DNA from: Lactobacillus sp. ESL0246
Lineage (GTDB): Bacteria; Bacillota; Bacilli; Lactobacillales; Lactobacillaceae
Length of the DNA: 64,000 nucleotides
Assembly (NCBI RefSeq): GCF_003692965.1
Contig: NZ_REHC01000008.1
Coordinates: 124,001-188,000 of the forward strand
Direction of reading: 5' to 3'
The position numbers and the translations under genes are program-made. The notes under the pieces are model-generated. The model was given only the letters and a program-made list of their open reading frames with translations. It did no database searches and had not been told where the DNA came from. Below, piece by piece: positions 26,323 to 37,412 of this stretch. How positions within the stretch are numbered: position 1 is the stretch's first letter; each line of letters starts with the position of its first letter.

Positions 26323-28956
26323 CTAACTAGGCTTAACTTCCTGTTGTTCAACAGCTTCAAGCTCATCGCCAACTTTAATGTCATTATAGCCTTCAATTGT
26401 CAGTCCACAATCTAACCCTTGCTTAACAACCTTAACATCGTCTTTAAATCTCTTTAGCGAACCAACTTTACCAGTATAGATTACAACACCATTGCGAATT
26501 AAGTTTACTTCAGAATCACGAGAAACATAGCCAGAATCAACAAATGCTCCTGCGATAGTCCCAACTTTAGATACTTTCCAAATTTCACGAACGGTCAGAT
26601 TTCCGACAACTTTATCTTCGTAAGTTGGTTCCAACATTCCTTGCATGGCTGCTTTAACATCGTCAATTGCTTTATAGATAACACTGTATAGTCGAATATC
26701 AACTCCAGCATCGGATTCCGCTTGTGATTTAGCTGTTGCAGTTGGTCGTACATTAAACCCAAGGATAAAGGCATTAGAAGCCGCTGCCAGTGCAACATCA
26801 GATTCATTAACAGCACCAACACCAGAGTGAATAATATTTACACGTACACCTTCAACTTCAATTTTTTCAAGTGATTGCTGTAATGCCTCAGCTGATCCCT
26901 GAACATCAGCCTTTAAAACGACACCAACTTCTTTCATGTTTTCTTTTTTCATTGTATCAAAAAGATTGTCCAACGTAACATGTTGAGTATTTTCACGGGA
27001 TTGCTGCAAAGCTTGTTGTGCCCTTTGCTCTCCAACACTTCTAGCAGTTTTTTCATCATCAAAGACAACAATTTTATCAGCAGATTCAGGAACATCATTC
27101 AAACCAGTTATTTCAACAGGCATTGAAGGCGTTGCTTTTTCAACTTGTCGACCACGATCATTAGTCATCACACGAACACGACCAAAGCGATTACCAACAA
27201 CAATTGGGTCACCTGTGTGCAACGTACCTTGTTGTATTAAGATATCAGCAACTGGTCCACGACCACGTGATAACCGAGCCTCAATTACAGTACCAATAGC
27301 TTTTTGCTTTGAATCAGCTTTTAATTCCATCACATCAGCTTGAAGGAGAATCATTTGCAAAAGCTCATCAACATTTTCACCTGTTTTAGCCGATATTTTA
27401 ACAAAAATTGTGTCCCCGCCATAATCTTCCGGAATTAAGTTATACTGCATTAGCTGTTCAATAACATGTTCCGGATTAGCACCTGGGGCGTCCATCTTGT
27501 TAATTGCAACAATAATTGGAACATGGGCACTCTTAGCATGATCAATAGCTTCAATTGTTTGGGGCATTACACCGTCATCAGCAGCAACAACTAAAACAAC
27601 AATATCTGTAATTTCTGCTCCGCGTTCACGCATATTTGAAAATGCCGCATGTCCCGGTGTATCTAAGAATGTAATTAAGTCCTTACCGATTCTTACTTGA
27701 TATGCACCAATTTTTTGAGTAATTCCTCCAGCTTCATGAGCTGAAACATGAGTATGTCTCAATCGATCAAGCAATGTAGTCTTACCATGATCAACATGTC
27801 CCATAATGGTAACAACTGGCGGACGCTTAACTTGAAACTTCGATTCTTTTGAAGCAGCCATCTGTTTTTCATACAAGTTATCAATATCAGAAATATCCTC
27901 ATGAATTTTTTCTTCAGCATTAATGCCATACTCAGCTGCAATTAATTCAATTGTATCTTTGTCAAGCGACTGATTTTGGTTGGTCATTATCCCAAGCATA
28001 AATAATTTCTTAACAATTTCTGCTGGTTCTCTGTGTAAAGTTTTACCTAAATCTTGAGCATTCATACCAACTTCATAAGTCAACGTTTCTGGCAGCGGAC
28101 GTTCCTTTCTTTGGGATGGTTGCTTCTTAGGAATTTGTTCTATTTGACGTTTTTTAGACTTTGCTTTACGTCTTTCTTGGCGTTTAGGATGATTATTGCC
28201 ACCAGCATATGATTGATTTCTACCTTTGCGACCTGGTTTGCCAGTATTGCGGGTATGTCCATTTCCACGTCTGTTATCATCTTTTGCTGGCTCTTGAGTA
28301 GTACTTGGTTCAACTATTTTAACCTTGTTTGCTACTGCTGAATTATGATTTTGCTTCATTCTAGCAGGTGACGGTTTAATAATTTTTGGACCAGTTACTT
28401 TTGATTTTGAAATTTCTTTTTTAGTAATTACTTCTTTGTTTTCTTTAGGTTCTTTTTTTACTTCTTCTCTTGTAGAAGTCGACTTAGTCACTTCTTGACC
28501 AAAATTTTTACTAACCTTTTCATTTTGACGATTCAGCGTATTTTCCTCTACTCTTTGTTTATGCTTTAGTTGTTTAAGCAAATCCTGTGCCACAGGTTTT
28601 GCCGTTTTTTGACTGTGGTTGGCAAGTTTTGCATTAGATTCTTTTTGTCGCCTATGATTGTTTGAACGACGTCTATTTTGATGATTGCTACTGTTTTTTT
28701 CTTCTTCGTGCTTTTTTTCGTTTTTACGAATTGAAGTAACAGAAATTTTGATTTTATTAATCTTTTTAACTGACTTATCTTCCTTTTTTGCGGGAGCGGG
28801 GTTACGCAAATTACCCTTTAACTGATCCACTTCTGAATCTTCTAGTGATGACATATGATTTTTTACATCAAAGCCTAGGTCTTTAGCTTTATTGACCACA
28901 ACTTTATTATCGATGCCTAACTCTTTTGCAATTTCGTAAATTCTTTTCTTAGTCAT
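26323..28956 (-). CDS. infB: Translation initiation factor IF-2
   Basis: Start at 28956 ([14 protein letters not shown]), the conserved IF2_N beginning; an upstream ATG at 28974 overlaps the end of ylxQ. The 877-residue GTPase brings fMet-tRNA to the 30S subunit. A long Lys/Gln/Asn-rich, disordered N-terminal region (about 55-290) precedes the second IF2_N domain. The G domain has [34 protein letters not shown] and [10 protein letters not shown]. The C-terminal domains C1/C2 are complete. It overlaps no gene but sits 4 bp from ylxQ. Confidence 0.98.
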   Translation of the reverse strand: MTKKRIYEIAKELGIDNKVVVNKAKDLGFDVKNHMSSLEDSEVDQLKGNLRNPAPAKKEDKSVKKINKIKISVTSIRKNEKKHEEEKNSSNHQNRRRSNNHRRQKESNAKLANHSQKTAKPVAQDLLKQLKHKQRVEENTLNRQNEKVSKNFGQEVTKSTSTREEVKKEPKENKEVITKKEISKSKVTGPKIIKPSPARMKQNHNSAVANKVKIVEPSTTQEPAKDDNRRGNGHTRNTGKPGRKGRNQSYAGGNNHPKRQERRKAKSKKRQIEQIPKKQPSQRKERPLPETLTYEVGMNAQDLGKTLHREPAEIVKKLFMLGIMTNQNQSLDKDTIELIAAEYGINAEEKIHEDISDIDNLYEKQMAASKESKFQVKRPPVVTIMGHVDHGKTTLLDRLRHTHVSAHEAGGITQKIGAYQVRIGKDLITFLDTPGHAAFSNMRERGAEITDIVVLVVAADDGVMPQTIEAIDHAKSAHVPIIVAINKMDAPGANPEHVIEQLMQYNLIPEDYGGDTIFVKISAKTGENVDELLQMILLQADVMELKADSKQKAIGTVIEARLSRGRGPVADILIQQGTLHTGDPIVVGNRFGRVRVMTNDRGRQVEKATPSMPVEITGLNDVPESADKIVVFDDEKTARSVGEQRAQQALQQSRENTQHVTLDNLFDTMKKENMKEVGVVLKADVQGSAEALQQSLEKIEVEGVRVNIIHSGVGAVNESDVALAAASNAFILGFNVRPTATAKSQAESDAGVDIRLYSVIYKAIDDVKAAMQGMLEPTYEDKVVGNLTVREIWKVSKVGTIAGAFVDSGYVSRDSEVNLIRNGVVIYTGKVGSLKRFKDDVKVVKQGLDCGLTIEGYNDIKVGDELEAVEQQEVKPS

Positions 28957-28960
28957 CCAA

Positions 28961-29272
28961 TCACACTCCTTCATGAATCTTTTGAACTAATGCTTTACCA
29001 AAGCCAGCATCGGTAATTCCTAATACTTTACGCTTCTTACCGATAGCATGTGAAAGTTCATTACTAGTAAAGTCGGAAATAACTTTAATTTCATTTTTTC
29101 CAGCAACTCTTCTTACTTTTTCACTGGTATCTGGTTGAATGTCACTAGCCAAAATAACAATTTTAATTTTTTTTGCCTTAAGTCCAACAGTAACGATTTC
29201 TTGTCCTGTAACTAGTTTCCCAGCTCGTTCAGCCAGTCCCAACAAATTTAATGCCTTTTGTCTATTCTGCAA
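28961..29272 (-). CDS. L7Ae-family ribosomal protein YlxQ
   Basis: The 103-residue protein has the L7Ae/L30e kink-turn RNA-binding fold: [14 protein letters not shown] and [15 protein letters not shown]. YlxQ-type proteins bind structured RNA with an unclear role in Firmicutes. Start is TTG (29272), 2 bp after the ylxR stop, with GGTGAT as ribosome binding site. It lies between ylxR and infB, the conserved nusA-infB cluster order. Confidence 0.93.
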   Translation of the reverse strand: MQNRQKALNLLGLAERAGKLVTGQEIVTVGLKAKKIKIVILASDIQPDTSEKVRRVAGKNEIKVISDFTSNELSHAIGKKRKVLGITDAGFGKALVQKIHEGV

Positions 29273-29274
29273 CG

Positions 29275-29571
29275 TTATTTATCACCAAACAATTCTTTTC
29301 TTGCTTTTTGATGATCAACATAAGAATATAATTCCTCATAGAATGAATCTGATATTTTTGCACCTAAGCTGCGTTCCAGTAGGCCTTTATCTTTAGCAAA
29401 CTGAATTTTGCTCGGGTCTAGTGAAACATAAGCTCCACGACCTGGTTCTTTTCCTGTCGGATCAACGGTCACATTTTTATCCTTGTCAACTACAATTCGA
29501 ACTAGCTCTTTTTTGGGCTTCATAGTATTCGTTAGCAGATCTTTTCGCATTGGAATTTTTCTTTTTTTCAA
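29275..29571 (-). CDS. YlxR family RNA-binding protein (DUF448)
   Basis: The 98-residue protein contains the DUF448 core: PMRKDLLTNTMKPKKELVRIVV, DPTGKEPGRGAYVSLDPSKI. The family is a small RNA- or nucleoid-associated protein; YlxR affects gene expression and RNase P activity in B. subtilis. The usual CxxCR motif near the N-terminus is not seen (the typical Cys is replaced in KDLLTN). Start is TTG at 29571, after AAGGAGGGGG. Confidence 0.92.
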   Translation of the reverse strand: MKKRKIPMRKDLLTNTMKPKKELVRIVVDKDKNVTVDPTGKEPGRGAYVSLDPSKIQFAKDKGLLERSLGAKISDSFYEELYSYVDHQKARKELFGDK

Positions 29572-29591
29572 AAGACCCCCTCCTTGACTTA

Positions 29592-30773
29592 TTATTCTTC
29601 AATATCAATAACTTCATCAGAAGTTGACTCATCAGCTTCACTGGTTTGACTAAGATCGTTACTTTCTTCAGAAGACTCATTTGCTTCAACAGCAGCTGTG
29701 ACTTCAGGCTCTTCAGCATTAGCTTCATCAACAAATTCAACTTCTGATTCAGGTCTAATATCAATTTTATAGCCTGTTAAACGTGCTGCCAAGCGAACGT
29801 TTTGTCCCTTTTTACCAATTGCTAGCGATAATTGATAATCAGGTACAATTACTAAAGCACTCTTTTCATCCTCTTCATCTCCAAATTGTACTGCAATAAC
29901 CTCTGCAGGATTAAGCGCATTAGCAATAAAATCTGATGGATCTTCTTCATATTTAACAACATCAATATTTTCACCATCAAGTTCATTTACTACATTTTGA
30001 ACTCGGGCACCACGCTGACCTACACAAGTACCAACCGGATCAATATTAGGATCGTTTGTTTTAACAGCAATCTTAGTTCTATCACCAGCTTCACGAGCAA
30101 TTGAAACTATTTCAACTGTACCGTCATAAATTTCAGGAACTTCTTGTTCAAATAGTCGCTTAACCATGTCAGGAGCAGTTCGTGAAACAGTAATCTGTGC
30201 ACCTTTAGAATCGGAACCTACGTGAGTTACTAGCACTCTAATTTGATCTTGCGGATTATAACTTTCATTAGGCATTTGATCATTACGTGGCATCACTGCT
30301 TCAACATTTCCAATTTTAACATAAACGAATCTATTATCACGTCTTTCGACAGTTCCAGTGATCAATTCATCTTCATATTGTGAATATTCATCTATTATTT
30401 GGTTTCTTTCAGCTTCACGTAAATGTTGCATAATGACCTGCTTAGCTGTTTGAGCGGCAATACGACCAAAGTTCTTCGGAGCCACTTCAAATCTAATTGT
30501 ATCGCCTAATTCATAGGCTCTATTAATAGCCAAAGCATCCTTTAAACTGATTTCTAATCGATCATCATGAACCTCTTCAACAACAGCCTTTTCAGTCATT
30601 AATTTGAAATCACCTTTGCGCTCATCAAATTCAACTACTACATTCGTTGCTTGGTTATAATTTTTTTTATAAGCAGCAACAAGAGCTGCTTCGATTGCCT
30701 CAACGATAACATCTTGTTTAATGCCCTTTGTTTTTTCTAAAGTAGCAAACGCTTCCAGCATTTCTTTAGACAT
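29592..30773 (-). CDS. nusA: Transcription termination/antitermination factor NusA
   Basis: The 393-residue factor binds RNA polymerase and RNA and modulates pausing. N-terminal domain (1-125), S1 domain (about 130-200, LITGTVERRDNRFVYVKIGNVEAVMP), and KH1/KH2 (about 200-345, VGQRGARVQNVVNEL; AIGKKGQNVRLAARLTGYKIDI). The C-terminal 45 residues are an acidic Glu/Ser tail in place of the acidic repeats of E. coli NusA. It sits 18 bp after rimP. Confidence 0.98.
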   Translation of the reverse strand: MSKEMLEAFATLEKTKGIKQDVIVEAIEAALVAAYKKNYNQATNVVVEFDERKGDFKLMTEKAVVEEVHDDRLEISLKDALAINRAYELGDTIRFEVAPKNFGRIAAQTAKQVIMQHLREAERNQIIDEYSQYEDELITGTVERRDNRFVYVKIGNVEAVMPRNDQMPNESYNPQDQIRVLVTHVGSDSKGAQITVSRTAPDMVKRLFEQEVPEIYDGTVEIVSIAREAGDRTKIAVKTNDPNIDPVGTCVGQRGARVQNVVNELDGENIDVVKYEEDPSDFIANALNPAEVIAVQFGDEEDEKSALVIVPDYQLSLAIGKKGQNVRLAARLTGYKIDIRPESEVEFVDEANAEEPEVTAAVEANESSEESNDLSQTSEADESTSDEVIDIEE

Positions 30774-30791
30774 AAGTTTTAATCAGCCTTT

Positions 30792-31265
30792 CTAAAATTC
30801 AATTGCAAACCTAATACTTGCAATCAATTTACGGGGAATAGTAATCTGTTTTCGCCTAGTTTTTATCTTGATTTCCAATTCAATCTCGTCACCACTATAT
30901 GACCTCAATGTACCTTCATATTCTTTTTTATCAGCTATTTTTTGATAAAGGGCAACATGAATATAATTATTCAATGCCTTTTTCCAATCATTAGCTGTTT
31001 TAATCTCACGCTCAACTCCAGGTGAAGATAGTTCTAAAACATAAGGCTCTGGAAATGGATCAGGTTCAATTTTATCTAGTTTTACAGATATTAACTCGCT
31101 TAAATTAGCAATTTCATTTATATCAATACCATTTTCACGATCAACGTATATCCTTAAATAATTTTGACCTTTTTCTTTTACGTATTCACAATCAACTAAT
31201 TCATCATTACATGACGCAATGATTGGCTTAATTTCTGCGAGAACAGATTCTTTAACTTTCGCCAA
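30792..31265 (-). CDS. rimP: Ribosome maturation factor RimP
   Basis: I place the start at the TTG at 31265 (then [11 protein letters not shown]), 6 bp after ACGGAGG. The longer frame opening at 31307 would run through a terminator hairpin. The product has 157 residues, normal for RimP, which helps assemble the 30S subunit. [21 protein letters not shown] and the SH3-like C-terminal domain are seen. It is the first gene of rimP-nusA-ylxR-ylxQ-infB-rbfA. Confidence 0.95.
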   Translation of the reverse strand: MAKVKESVLAEIKPIIASCNDELVDCEYVKEKGQNYLRIYVDRENGIDINEIANLSELISVKLDKIEPDPFPEPYVLELSSPGVEREIKTANDWKKALNNYIHVALYQKIADKKEYEGTLRSYSGDEIELEIKIKTRRKQITIPRKLIASIRFAIEF

Positions 31266-31282
31266 GTACTTTCCTCCGTAAT

Positions 31283-31315
31283 AAAAAGAGTGAGCTAGAT
31301 AGCTCACTCCGAATC
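31283..31315 (-). terminator. Terminator just after... upstream of rimP, facing the rimP operon
   Basis: On the minus strand GAGTGAGCTA-TC-TAGCTCACTC is a perfect 10-bp stem, followed by TTTTTATT. It is oriented to stop transcripts coming from genes upstream of rimP and lies 18-50 bp before the rimP start, so its T run touches the rimP ribosome binding site. polC, 54 bp upstream, ends just before it. Confidence 0.85.
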
Positions 31316-31369
31316 ATTATTCGAACTTCTATATGAAGTATACCACATTTATATTAATACTGCAAAAAA

Positions 31370-34300
31370 TTAAAAGAGCGAGAGTTGATTTTGATCTGGT
31401 AAATCAGCTAACACCTCATTATCCTCTAAATAATTCATTATTGATTGAGAAACTCTACCCCTGTTTGCCAAATCTTCCTTTGATAAAAACTCTTGTTCAG
31501 CGCGAGCGGCAACAATTTGCTTTGCTGCATTAATACCGAGTCCTGGAACTGCATTAAATGGTGCCAAAATTGTATGTTGATCAATAATTTTAAAATTTGT
31601 TGCTTCTGATTGATTAAGATCAACCATTTTGATATTAATTCCGCGTTCAAGACATTCATTGGCAATTTCCAAAACAGTTAACAAGCTCTTATCTTTCGCC
31701 GATGCATCATTGCCCTTTTCTTGAATATCACTCATTGCTTTTTTTACAGTGTTTTTCCCATGACTCATTGCAACTAAGTCAAATAAATTTGCACGAACTG
31801 AAAAATAAGCGGCATAGTATATTTCAGGATAATATACCTTAAACCATGCAATTCTCAAAGCCATTAAGATATAAGCAGTGGCATGAGCTTTGGGAAACAT
31901 ATACTTAATCTTCAAACAAGAAGGAATGTACCAATTAGGAATTTTATCATTTTCTTGTAAAATAGCCATATCATCATCACTAATTCCACGCCCATGACGA
32001 ACTGACTCCATCGTTGAGAACGCAACTTCAGGCTGTACACCCCAGTGAATTAAGTCCATCATAATATTATCGCGACAGCCAATTACATTCTTTAATTTAC
32101 ACGTGCCATTATTAATTAATTCTTCAGCATTGCCCAGCCATACATCTGTACCGTGGGATAATCCAGAAATTTGCAATAATTCTGAAAATGTTGTTGGTTT
32201 TGTTTCTTCAAGCATTCCACGAACAAATTTGGTTCCAAACTCTGGCACGCCTAAAGTTCCTGTTTTTGATTGGATTTGCTCCGGAGTTACTCCTAAAATC
32301 TTAGGACTAGAAAACAAGGACATAACTCCAGGATCATCTGGTGGAATAGTTAATGGATCAACCCCAGACAAATCCTGCAACATTCTGATCATCGTTGGAT
32401 CATCGTGACCAAGAATATCAAATTTTAAAATGTTATCATGAATAGAATGAAAATCAAAATGAGTGGTTTTCCAAGCTGCATTTACATCATCTGCAGGATA
32501 TTGAACAGGAGTAAAATCATAAATATCCATGTCATCTGGAACTACAACAATTCCAGCTGGATGTTGACCGGTTGTTCGCTTAACGCCACTAACACCAGTA
32601 GCCAGACGATCTAATTCTGCTTTTCGCAAGCTTAATTCTTTTTCATCATCGTAATGTTTAGCATAGCCATAAGCTGTTTTATCAGCAACTGTAGCAATAG
32701 TCCCAGCCCGATATGAATTAGTCGGACCAAACATAACTCGAATAAAGTTGTGTGCCACCGGTTGATAATCACCAGAAAAGTTCAAATCAATGTCTGGCAC
32801 CTTATCACCATGAAAGCCTAGAAAAGTTGCAAAAGGAATATCTTGTCCGTCTTTTACCAATTCAGTATTGCATTTTGGACATTTTTTATCTGGTAAATCA
32901 TAACCCGAACCATATTCACCATTCTCAAAGAATTCGGTGTATTTGCAATTTGGACAACGATAATGTGGTGCTAGCGGATTAACCTCAGTAATACCAGACA
33001 TCGTAGCGACTAGACTAGAACCAACTGATCCACGGGAACCAACCAAATAGCCGTCTTTATTGGATTTAGCAACCAATCGTTGTGAAATAAGATAAATAAC
33101 AGCATAACCATTGGAAATAATCGAATTTAGTTCCATATCTAAACGATCTTGTACTATTTGAGGTAGCGGGTTACCATATAATTCATGTGCTTTATCATAA
33201 GTTAGACGTTTCATTTCTTCATCTGCATTATCAATGTGCGGTGGATATAATCCATCCTTAATTGGAGAAATTTCTTCAGTAGACTCAGCTATTTTATTTG
33301 GATTTGAAATTACTACTTCTTTGGCGACCTCTTCACCCAAAAAACTAAACGCATCAAGCATTTCTTGAGTTGTGTAAAAATGTAAATCAGGTTGTTTTTT
33401 ATTACGATTAGGATTGCCTCTTTGAGCCGAAATTAAAATTGTTCGGTAAATTGCATCTCTTGGTTCAACATAATGTGCATCACCAGTTGCCACCACCGGT
33501 TTATCCAACTCTTTACCTAATTTATATATATTAGTTAGAATTTCTTCTAACTCCGCTTTGTCACTAATTAAATGGTCTTCAATCAATGTCGAATAATTCG
33601 CTGGGGGCTGAATCTCAAGAAAATCATAAAATTTTGCTTTTTCACGAGCCTCATTATATCCTTTTTGCAACATTGCAGTAAAAACTTCGCCTTCTGAACA
33701 TCCAGATCCATATAGTAAGCCTTTATGATTTTTAATTAAGTCTGATTTTGGAGTTCGTGGAATGCGATAAAAATATTTAGTATTTGCAATTGAAACTAGT
33801 CGATACAAATTTTTAAGTCCAGCCTGCGTTTGAGCCAAAACAGTCATATGCTGGGGTCTTGCTCGCTTAAAGATCTGACCATGTGCAGCATAACTATTCA
33901 TTTTTCCCAAATCATCTTCATGATATTTATCATTAAATGCATCTAATAATTTAAACATCAAATAGCCGGTTGCTTCAGCATCCTGATTTGCACGGTGATG
34001 ATGTTCTAAAACAACTCGATACTTTTTAGCAAGAGAATCCAGAGTATGTCTAGCTTGCTCTGGATGTAAAAGTCTTGATACTTCCAGAGTATCTACTACA
34101 GGTTGCGTGATTTCATCTAATGATGCACGCCTTAGCGCAGCATTTACAAATCCTAAGTCAAATTGTACATTGTGTCCACATAATGGTCGATCACCATAAA
34201 AGTCTTGAAACTGTTTAATTACAACAGCTTCATCATCTGCTGACCTCACCATTTCATCAGTAATCGAAGTCAGGTTAATTGTTTGCTCACTCAGTGGGTG

Positions 34301-35677
34301 ATGGGGATTAATAAATTTATCAAACCGAGCAATAACTTCCCCATTTTTCATTTTGACTGCACCGATTTCAATGATTGTATCGTACACTGACGACAATCCC
34401 GTTGTTTCAACATCAAAAATCACAAATTCACGGTCTCGATATTTCATTGGAGCTGGATTAAGAATAAGTAAAGCATGATCATCGATCATATTTGCTTCAA
34501 GACCATAAATTATCTTAATATTGTTCTTTTTCCCAGCGTTATAGGCTTCGGGAAAACTTTGAACCCCGCCATGATCGGTAATTGCAATTGCCTTTTGCCC
34601 GAATTTTTTTGCAGCTGCAATAAATTTACTTGCTGGATTAGTCGCATCTAGTTGACTCATATTAGTATGTAGGTGTAACTCAATTCGCTTTTGCTCACCA
34701 TCATATTTTTCTTGGCGACCAATATGTTCGATAATTTCAAAATTAGAAATATTAAAAACAGTATCGTGACTCCACTGATCTTCTAGAGCAGAACCTTGCA
34801 TTTTTGCCCAAGTTCCAACTTTTAAATTAGCAATATTTTGCAATTGATCTTTATCAGCTATAAATTTTTTAAACACCAGTGAGTCCGTATAATCGGTAAT
34901 TTCACCCAAAAAAATCACTGCACCATTTTTTAGTTCGCGCGTTTCAACATTAAAAATATTACCTTCGATTACAACATTTCTACTGCCATCAATTACGTTT
35001 TTGATTTTAGTAATTGGAATATTTTCATCAAGCTTATGATTTCCATAGTGAGTTTTTTTCGTTGAATAAGGTTGAGAGTTAGAATGTTCTTTTGGTGTTG
35101 CAGCATTGTATGCTTTTTGCATATCATGCTCATGTTCTTTTTGTAGTTGCTGCAAACTAGCTAAATTATTTTGAGAGTTTGCTTCATCAATTTCTGTCAA
35201 AAATTTTAAATTGAAAAAGCCAAACGTACGCATTTCCATTGCTAATTGATCAAGTGTCTTTTGGTCAATTAAGTCATCAACTACTAAATTATCAACAGGT
35301 ATAATCCAGCGGCCATTTACTTTTTTGGGTAAATGAGTTGAAATAAATTCTCGGGCAACAGGTTGTAAAATTTGAGAATTTTGCACCGCATGTTTCCAAT
35401 ACTCTTTCAAATATTCATCTGAACCATCTTGAGAATTTATCAATAACCGTGTTTTGACAAAGGATGAAAAACTTGCTGTAATTGCATTATTTAAAGCATC
35501 GTAAGTCGCGTATTTTAATGGTGTAGCAAAAAGAACATGGATATCCCACCTATGTTCTTTAGTATATACGTCTACATCCGTAATTTGGCCTTTTTGCAAA
35601 ACTTCATTATCCTCAAATTCATTTGGAAAATGGATTTGCTCTAAAAGTCGTAAGAAAAGTTCGTTTTTAGTAGCCAC
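31370..35677 (-). CDS. polC: DNA polymerase III alpha subunit, Gram-positive type (PolC)
   Basis: The 1435-residue replicative polymerase includes its own 3'-5' exonuclease. Order seen: N-terminal domain and OB fold (1-325), PHP domain (HLHTNMSQLDATNPASKF at about 333 and ITDHGGVQ), inserted proofreading domain (FVIFDVETTGLSS, GHNVQFDLGF; about 415-590), second PHP half, and the polymerase palm with GSRGSVGSSLVATM and the Asp pair PDIDLNFSGDYQ. Zinc-binding Cys motifs (CPNCKYTEF; CPKCNTEL) lie between. It is characteristic of low-GC Gram-positives. It starts 5 bp after proS ends and ends before the terminator at 31283. Confidence 0.98.
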   Translation of the reverse strand: MATKNELFLRLLEQIHFPNEFEDNEVLQKGQITDVDVYTKEHRWDIHVLFATPLKYATYDALNNAITASFSSFVKTRLLINSQDGSDEYLKEYWKHAVQNSQILQPVAREFISTHLPKKVNGRWIIPVDNLVVDDLIDQKTLDQLAMEMRTFGFFNLKFLTEIDEANSQNNLASLQQLQKEHEHDMQKAYNAATPKEHSNSQPYSTKKTHYGNHKLDENIPITKIKNVIDGSRNVVIEGNIFNVETRELKNGAVIFLGEITDYTDSLVFKKFIADKDQLQNIANLKVGTWAKMQGSALEDQWSHDTVFNISNFEIIEHIGRQEKYDGEQKRIELHLHTNMSQLDATNPASKFIAAAKKFGQKAIAITDHGGVQSFPEAYNAGKKNNIKIIYGLEANMIDDHALLILNPAPMKYRDREFVIFDVETTGLSSVYDTIIEIGAVKMKNGEVIARFDKFINPHHPLSEQTINLTSITDEMVRSADDEAVVIKQFQDFYGDRPLCGHNVQFDLGFVNAALRRASLDEITQPVVDTLEVSRLLHPEQARHTLDSLAKKYRVVLEHHHRANQDAEATGYLMFKLLDAFNDKYHEDDLGKMNSYAAHGQIFKRARPQHMTVLAQTQAGLKNLYRLVSIANTKYFYRIPRTPKSDLIKNHKGLLYGSGCSEGEVFTAMLQKGYNEAREKAKFYDFLEIQPPANYSTLIEDHLISDKAELEEILTNIYKLGKELDKPVVATGDAHYVEPRDAIYRTILISAQRGNPNRNKKQPDLHFYTTQEMLDAFSFLGEEVAKEVVISNPNKIAESTEEISPIKDGLYPPHIDNADEEMKRLTYDKAHELYGNPLPQIVQDRLDMELNSIISNGYAVIYLISQRLVAKSNKDGYLVGSRGSVGSSLVATMSGITEVNPLAPHYRCPNCKYTEFFENGEYGSGYDLPDKKCPKCNTELVKDGQDIPFATFLGFHGDKVPDIDLNFSGDYQPVAHNFIRVMFGPTNSYRAGTIATVADKTAYGYAKHYDDEKELSLRKAELDRLATGVSGVKRTTGQHPAGIVVVPDDMDIYDFTPVQYPADDVNAAWKTTHFDFHSIHDNILKFDILGHDDPTMIRMLQDLSGVDPLTIPPDDPGVMSLFSSPKILGVTPEQIQSKTGTLGVPEFGTKFVRGMLEETKPTTFSELLQISGLSHGTDVWLGNAEELINNGTCKLKNVIGCRDNIMMDLIHWGVQPEVAFSTMESVRHGRGISDDDMAILQENDKIPNWYIPSCLKIKYMFPKAHATAYILMALRIAWFKVYYPEIYYAAYFSVRANLFDLVAMSHGKNTVKKAMSDIQEKGNDASAKDKSLLTVLEIANECLERGINIKMVDLNQSEATNFKIIDQHTILAPFNAVPGLGINAAKQIVAARAEQEFLSKEDLANRGRVSQSIMNYLEDNEVLADLPDQNQLSLF

Positions 35678-35682
35678 GAAAA

Positions 35683-37383
35683 TTATCCTAACTCTTTTTC
35701 TACAAAATCAGCTAATTCACTAATTGTCATTTCAGTAGCCTTTTCATCAACCGGACGTTTGACTTCAACAATTTCTTCATTAGCTTTCTTACCAATAGTA
35801 ACCCTAATTGGTGCGCCTACAAGATCAGCATCTGCAAATTTTACACCAGCACGTTCATTGCGGTCATCATATAGAACATCATATTTCTTACCATATTCTT
35901 GTTCAAGTTTTTCAGCTAATTGAGTCTGTGCTTCATCTTTCATTTTCATTTGGACAATATGAAGAGCAAATGGAGCAATTTCCTGTGGCCAAGCAATTCC
36001 ATGTTTAGTTAGGTGTTGCTCAATAACTGCAGACAGTACGCGAGTAACACCTATTCCGTATGAACCCATAATTACTGGCTGTGCCTTACCATTTTGATCC
36101 AAGAAATTTGCACCCATTTTTTCAGTATAGTAAGTACCAAGCTTGAAAATGTGACCAACTTCAATTGAAGTTGTAAATTGTAATGGCAAATGATCAATAG
36201 GGTCAGGCTCGCCTTCATTAGCAACTCGGATATCTCCAAAAATATCAACTTTGTAATCACGATTGATATTTGTATTTTCAAACTGATAACCGATCTTATT
36301 AGCCCCAACAATCACATTAGATAAATTCTTAACTGTTTCATCAGCAACAATTTGATCAGCCCAGTCTGCATTAACCGGACCAATGCTTCCCTTACTAATA
36401 GTAGTTATTTGTTTTAATTCTTCATCAGTTGCAACACGAACTGAATCCGCATCAAGCAAATGGGTCAGCTTCACCTCATTAACTTGCTTATCACCTCTAA
36501 TTAAAACTAAAACACGTTCTTTTTCATTAACAATATATAGAACGCTCTTCACAATTCGAGTATTCTCAACATTTAAGAAATTAGCCAATTCAGCAATTGT
36601 TTCTTGATCGGGTGTTGCTACCAGATTAAGAGGTTGAGGATCTTCTTTTACCGGTTTGAAAGTATCAACACTGGCTGCCATTTCTAGGTTGGCAGAGTAA
36701 GTACCAGTTTCATTAGTAGCAATAGTATCCTCACCTATTGCTGCTGGAGCTTGAAACTCCGTAGAATTTTTACCACCCATTGTGCCAGAATCGGCAATAA
36801 CTGGGGTCACCTTGACTCCACAACGATGAAATATAGCTTCAAAGGCCTTCTTCTCATCATCAAATTGTTGATCAAGTTGTTCTTTGGTAGCTGCAAAGCT
36901 ATATGCATCTAGCATAATAAATTCACGAGTTCTAAGTAATCCGAAGCGTGGCCGATTTTCATCACGAAACTTAGTTTGAATTTGATATAACGCAATCGGC
37001 ATCTGTTTATAGCTCTTTAAATTTTTGGCTACAATTTCGGTAAAAGTCTCTTCGTGCGTTGGTCCTAATAGACTTAGACGACCATGTCGATCCTTTAGTC
37101 TAAACATTTCTAAACCATATTTTTGCCAACGACCAGATTCTTCCCAAAGAGAAGCTGGTAATAAATCAGGCATGGCCATTTCAGGTACATTGATCTTAGC
37201 CATTTCTTCCTTCATTATATGTTGAACTTTATTTAGAACTCGAAAACCTAATGGTAAATAAGAATATACCCCCGCAGTAACCTGACGAACATATCCTCCC
37301 CTAAGCATTAGTTTATGACTCTCTGCCACTGCATCCGAAGGAGCTTCTTTTGAAGTAGGCATAAAAAATTTAGATTGACGCAT
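35683..37383 (-). CDS. proS: Prolyl-tRNA synthetase
   Basis: Start at 37383 (MRQSKFFMPTSKEAPSDA), the conserved beginning; the frame extends 33 bases upstream. The 566-residue class II synthetase charges tRNA-Pro. Motif 2/3 regions are LGPTHEETFTEIVAKNLKSY, FRDENRPRFGLLRTREF and MGSYGIGVTRVLSA. The editing (INS) domain of about 180 residues lies between motifs 2 and 3, as in bacterial-type ProRS. The anticodon domain is C-terminal. It lies 29 bp after rseP; polC follows by 5 bp. No T-box is seen before it. Confidence 0.97.
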   Translation of the reverse strand: MRQSKFFMPTSKEAPSDAVAESHKLMLRGGYVRQVTAGVYSYLPLGFRVLNKVQHIMKEEMAKINVPEMAMPDLLPASLWEESGRWQKYGLEMFRLKDRHGRLSLLGPTHEETFTEIVAKNLKSYKQMPIALYQIQTKFRDENRPRFGLLRTREFIMLDAYSFAATKEQLDQQFDDEKKAFEAIFHRCGVKVTPVIADSGTMGGKNSTEFQAPAAIGEDTIATNETGTYSANLEMAASVDTFKPVKEDPQPLNLVATPDQETIAELANFLNVENTRIVKSVLYIVNEKERVLVLIRGDKQVNEVKLTHLLDADSVRVATDEELKQITTISKGSIGPVNADWADQIVADETVKNLSNVIVGANKIGYQFENTNINRDYKVDIFGDIRVANEGEPDPIDHLPLQFTTSIEVGHIFKLGTYYTEKMGANFLDQNGKAQPVIMGSYGIGVTRVLSAVIEQHLTKHGIAWPQEIAPFALHIVQMKMKDEAQTQLAEKLEQEYGKKYDVLYDDRNERAGVKFADADLVGAPIRVTIGKKANEEIVEVKRPVDEKATEMTISELADFVEKELG

Positions 37384-37412
37384 TAATTTTCTCCCAAATG
37401 AACAAAAATCTT

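Noticed and set aside
31266-31307. Longer N-terminus for RimP
   Set aside because: It would be coded by the terminator hairpin; the TTG with GGAGG at 31265 gives a normal-length protein.
37384-37412. T-box leader for proS
   Set aside because: Only 29 bp separate proS from rseP, and no T-box sequence is present.
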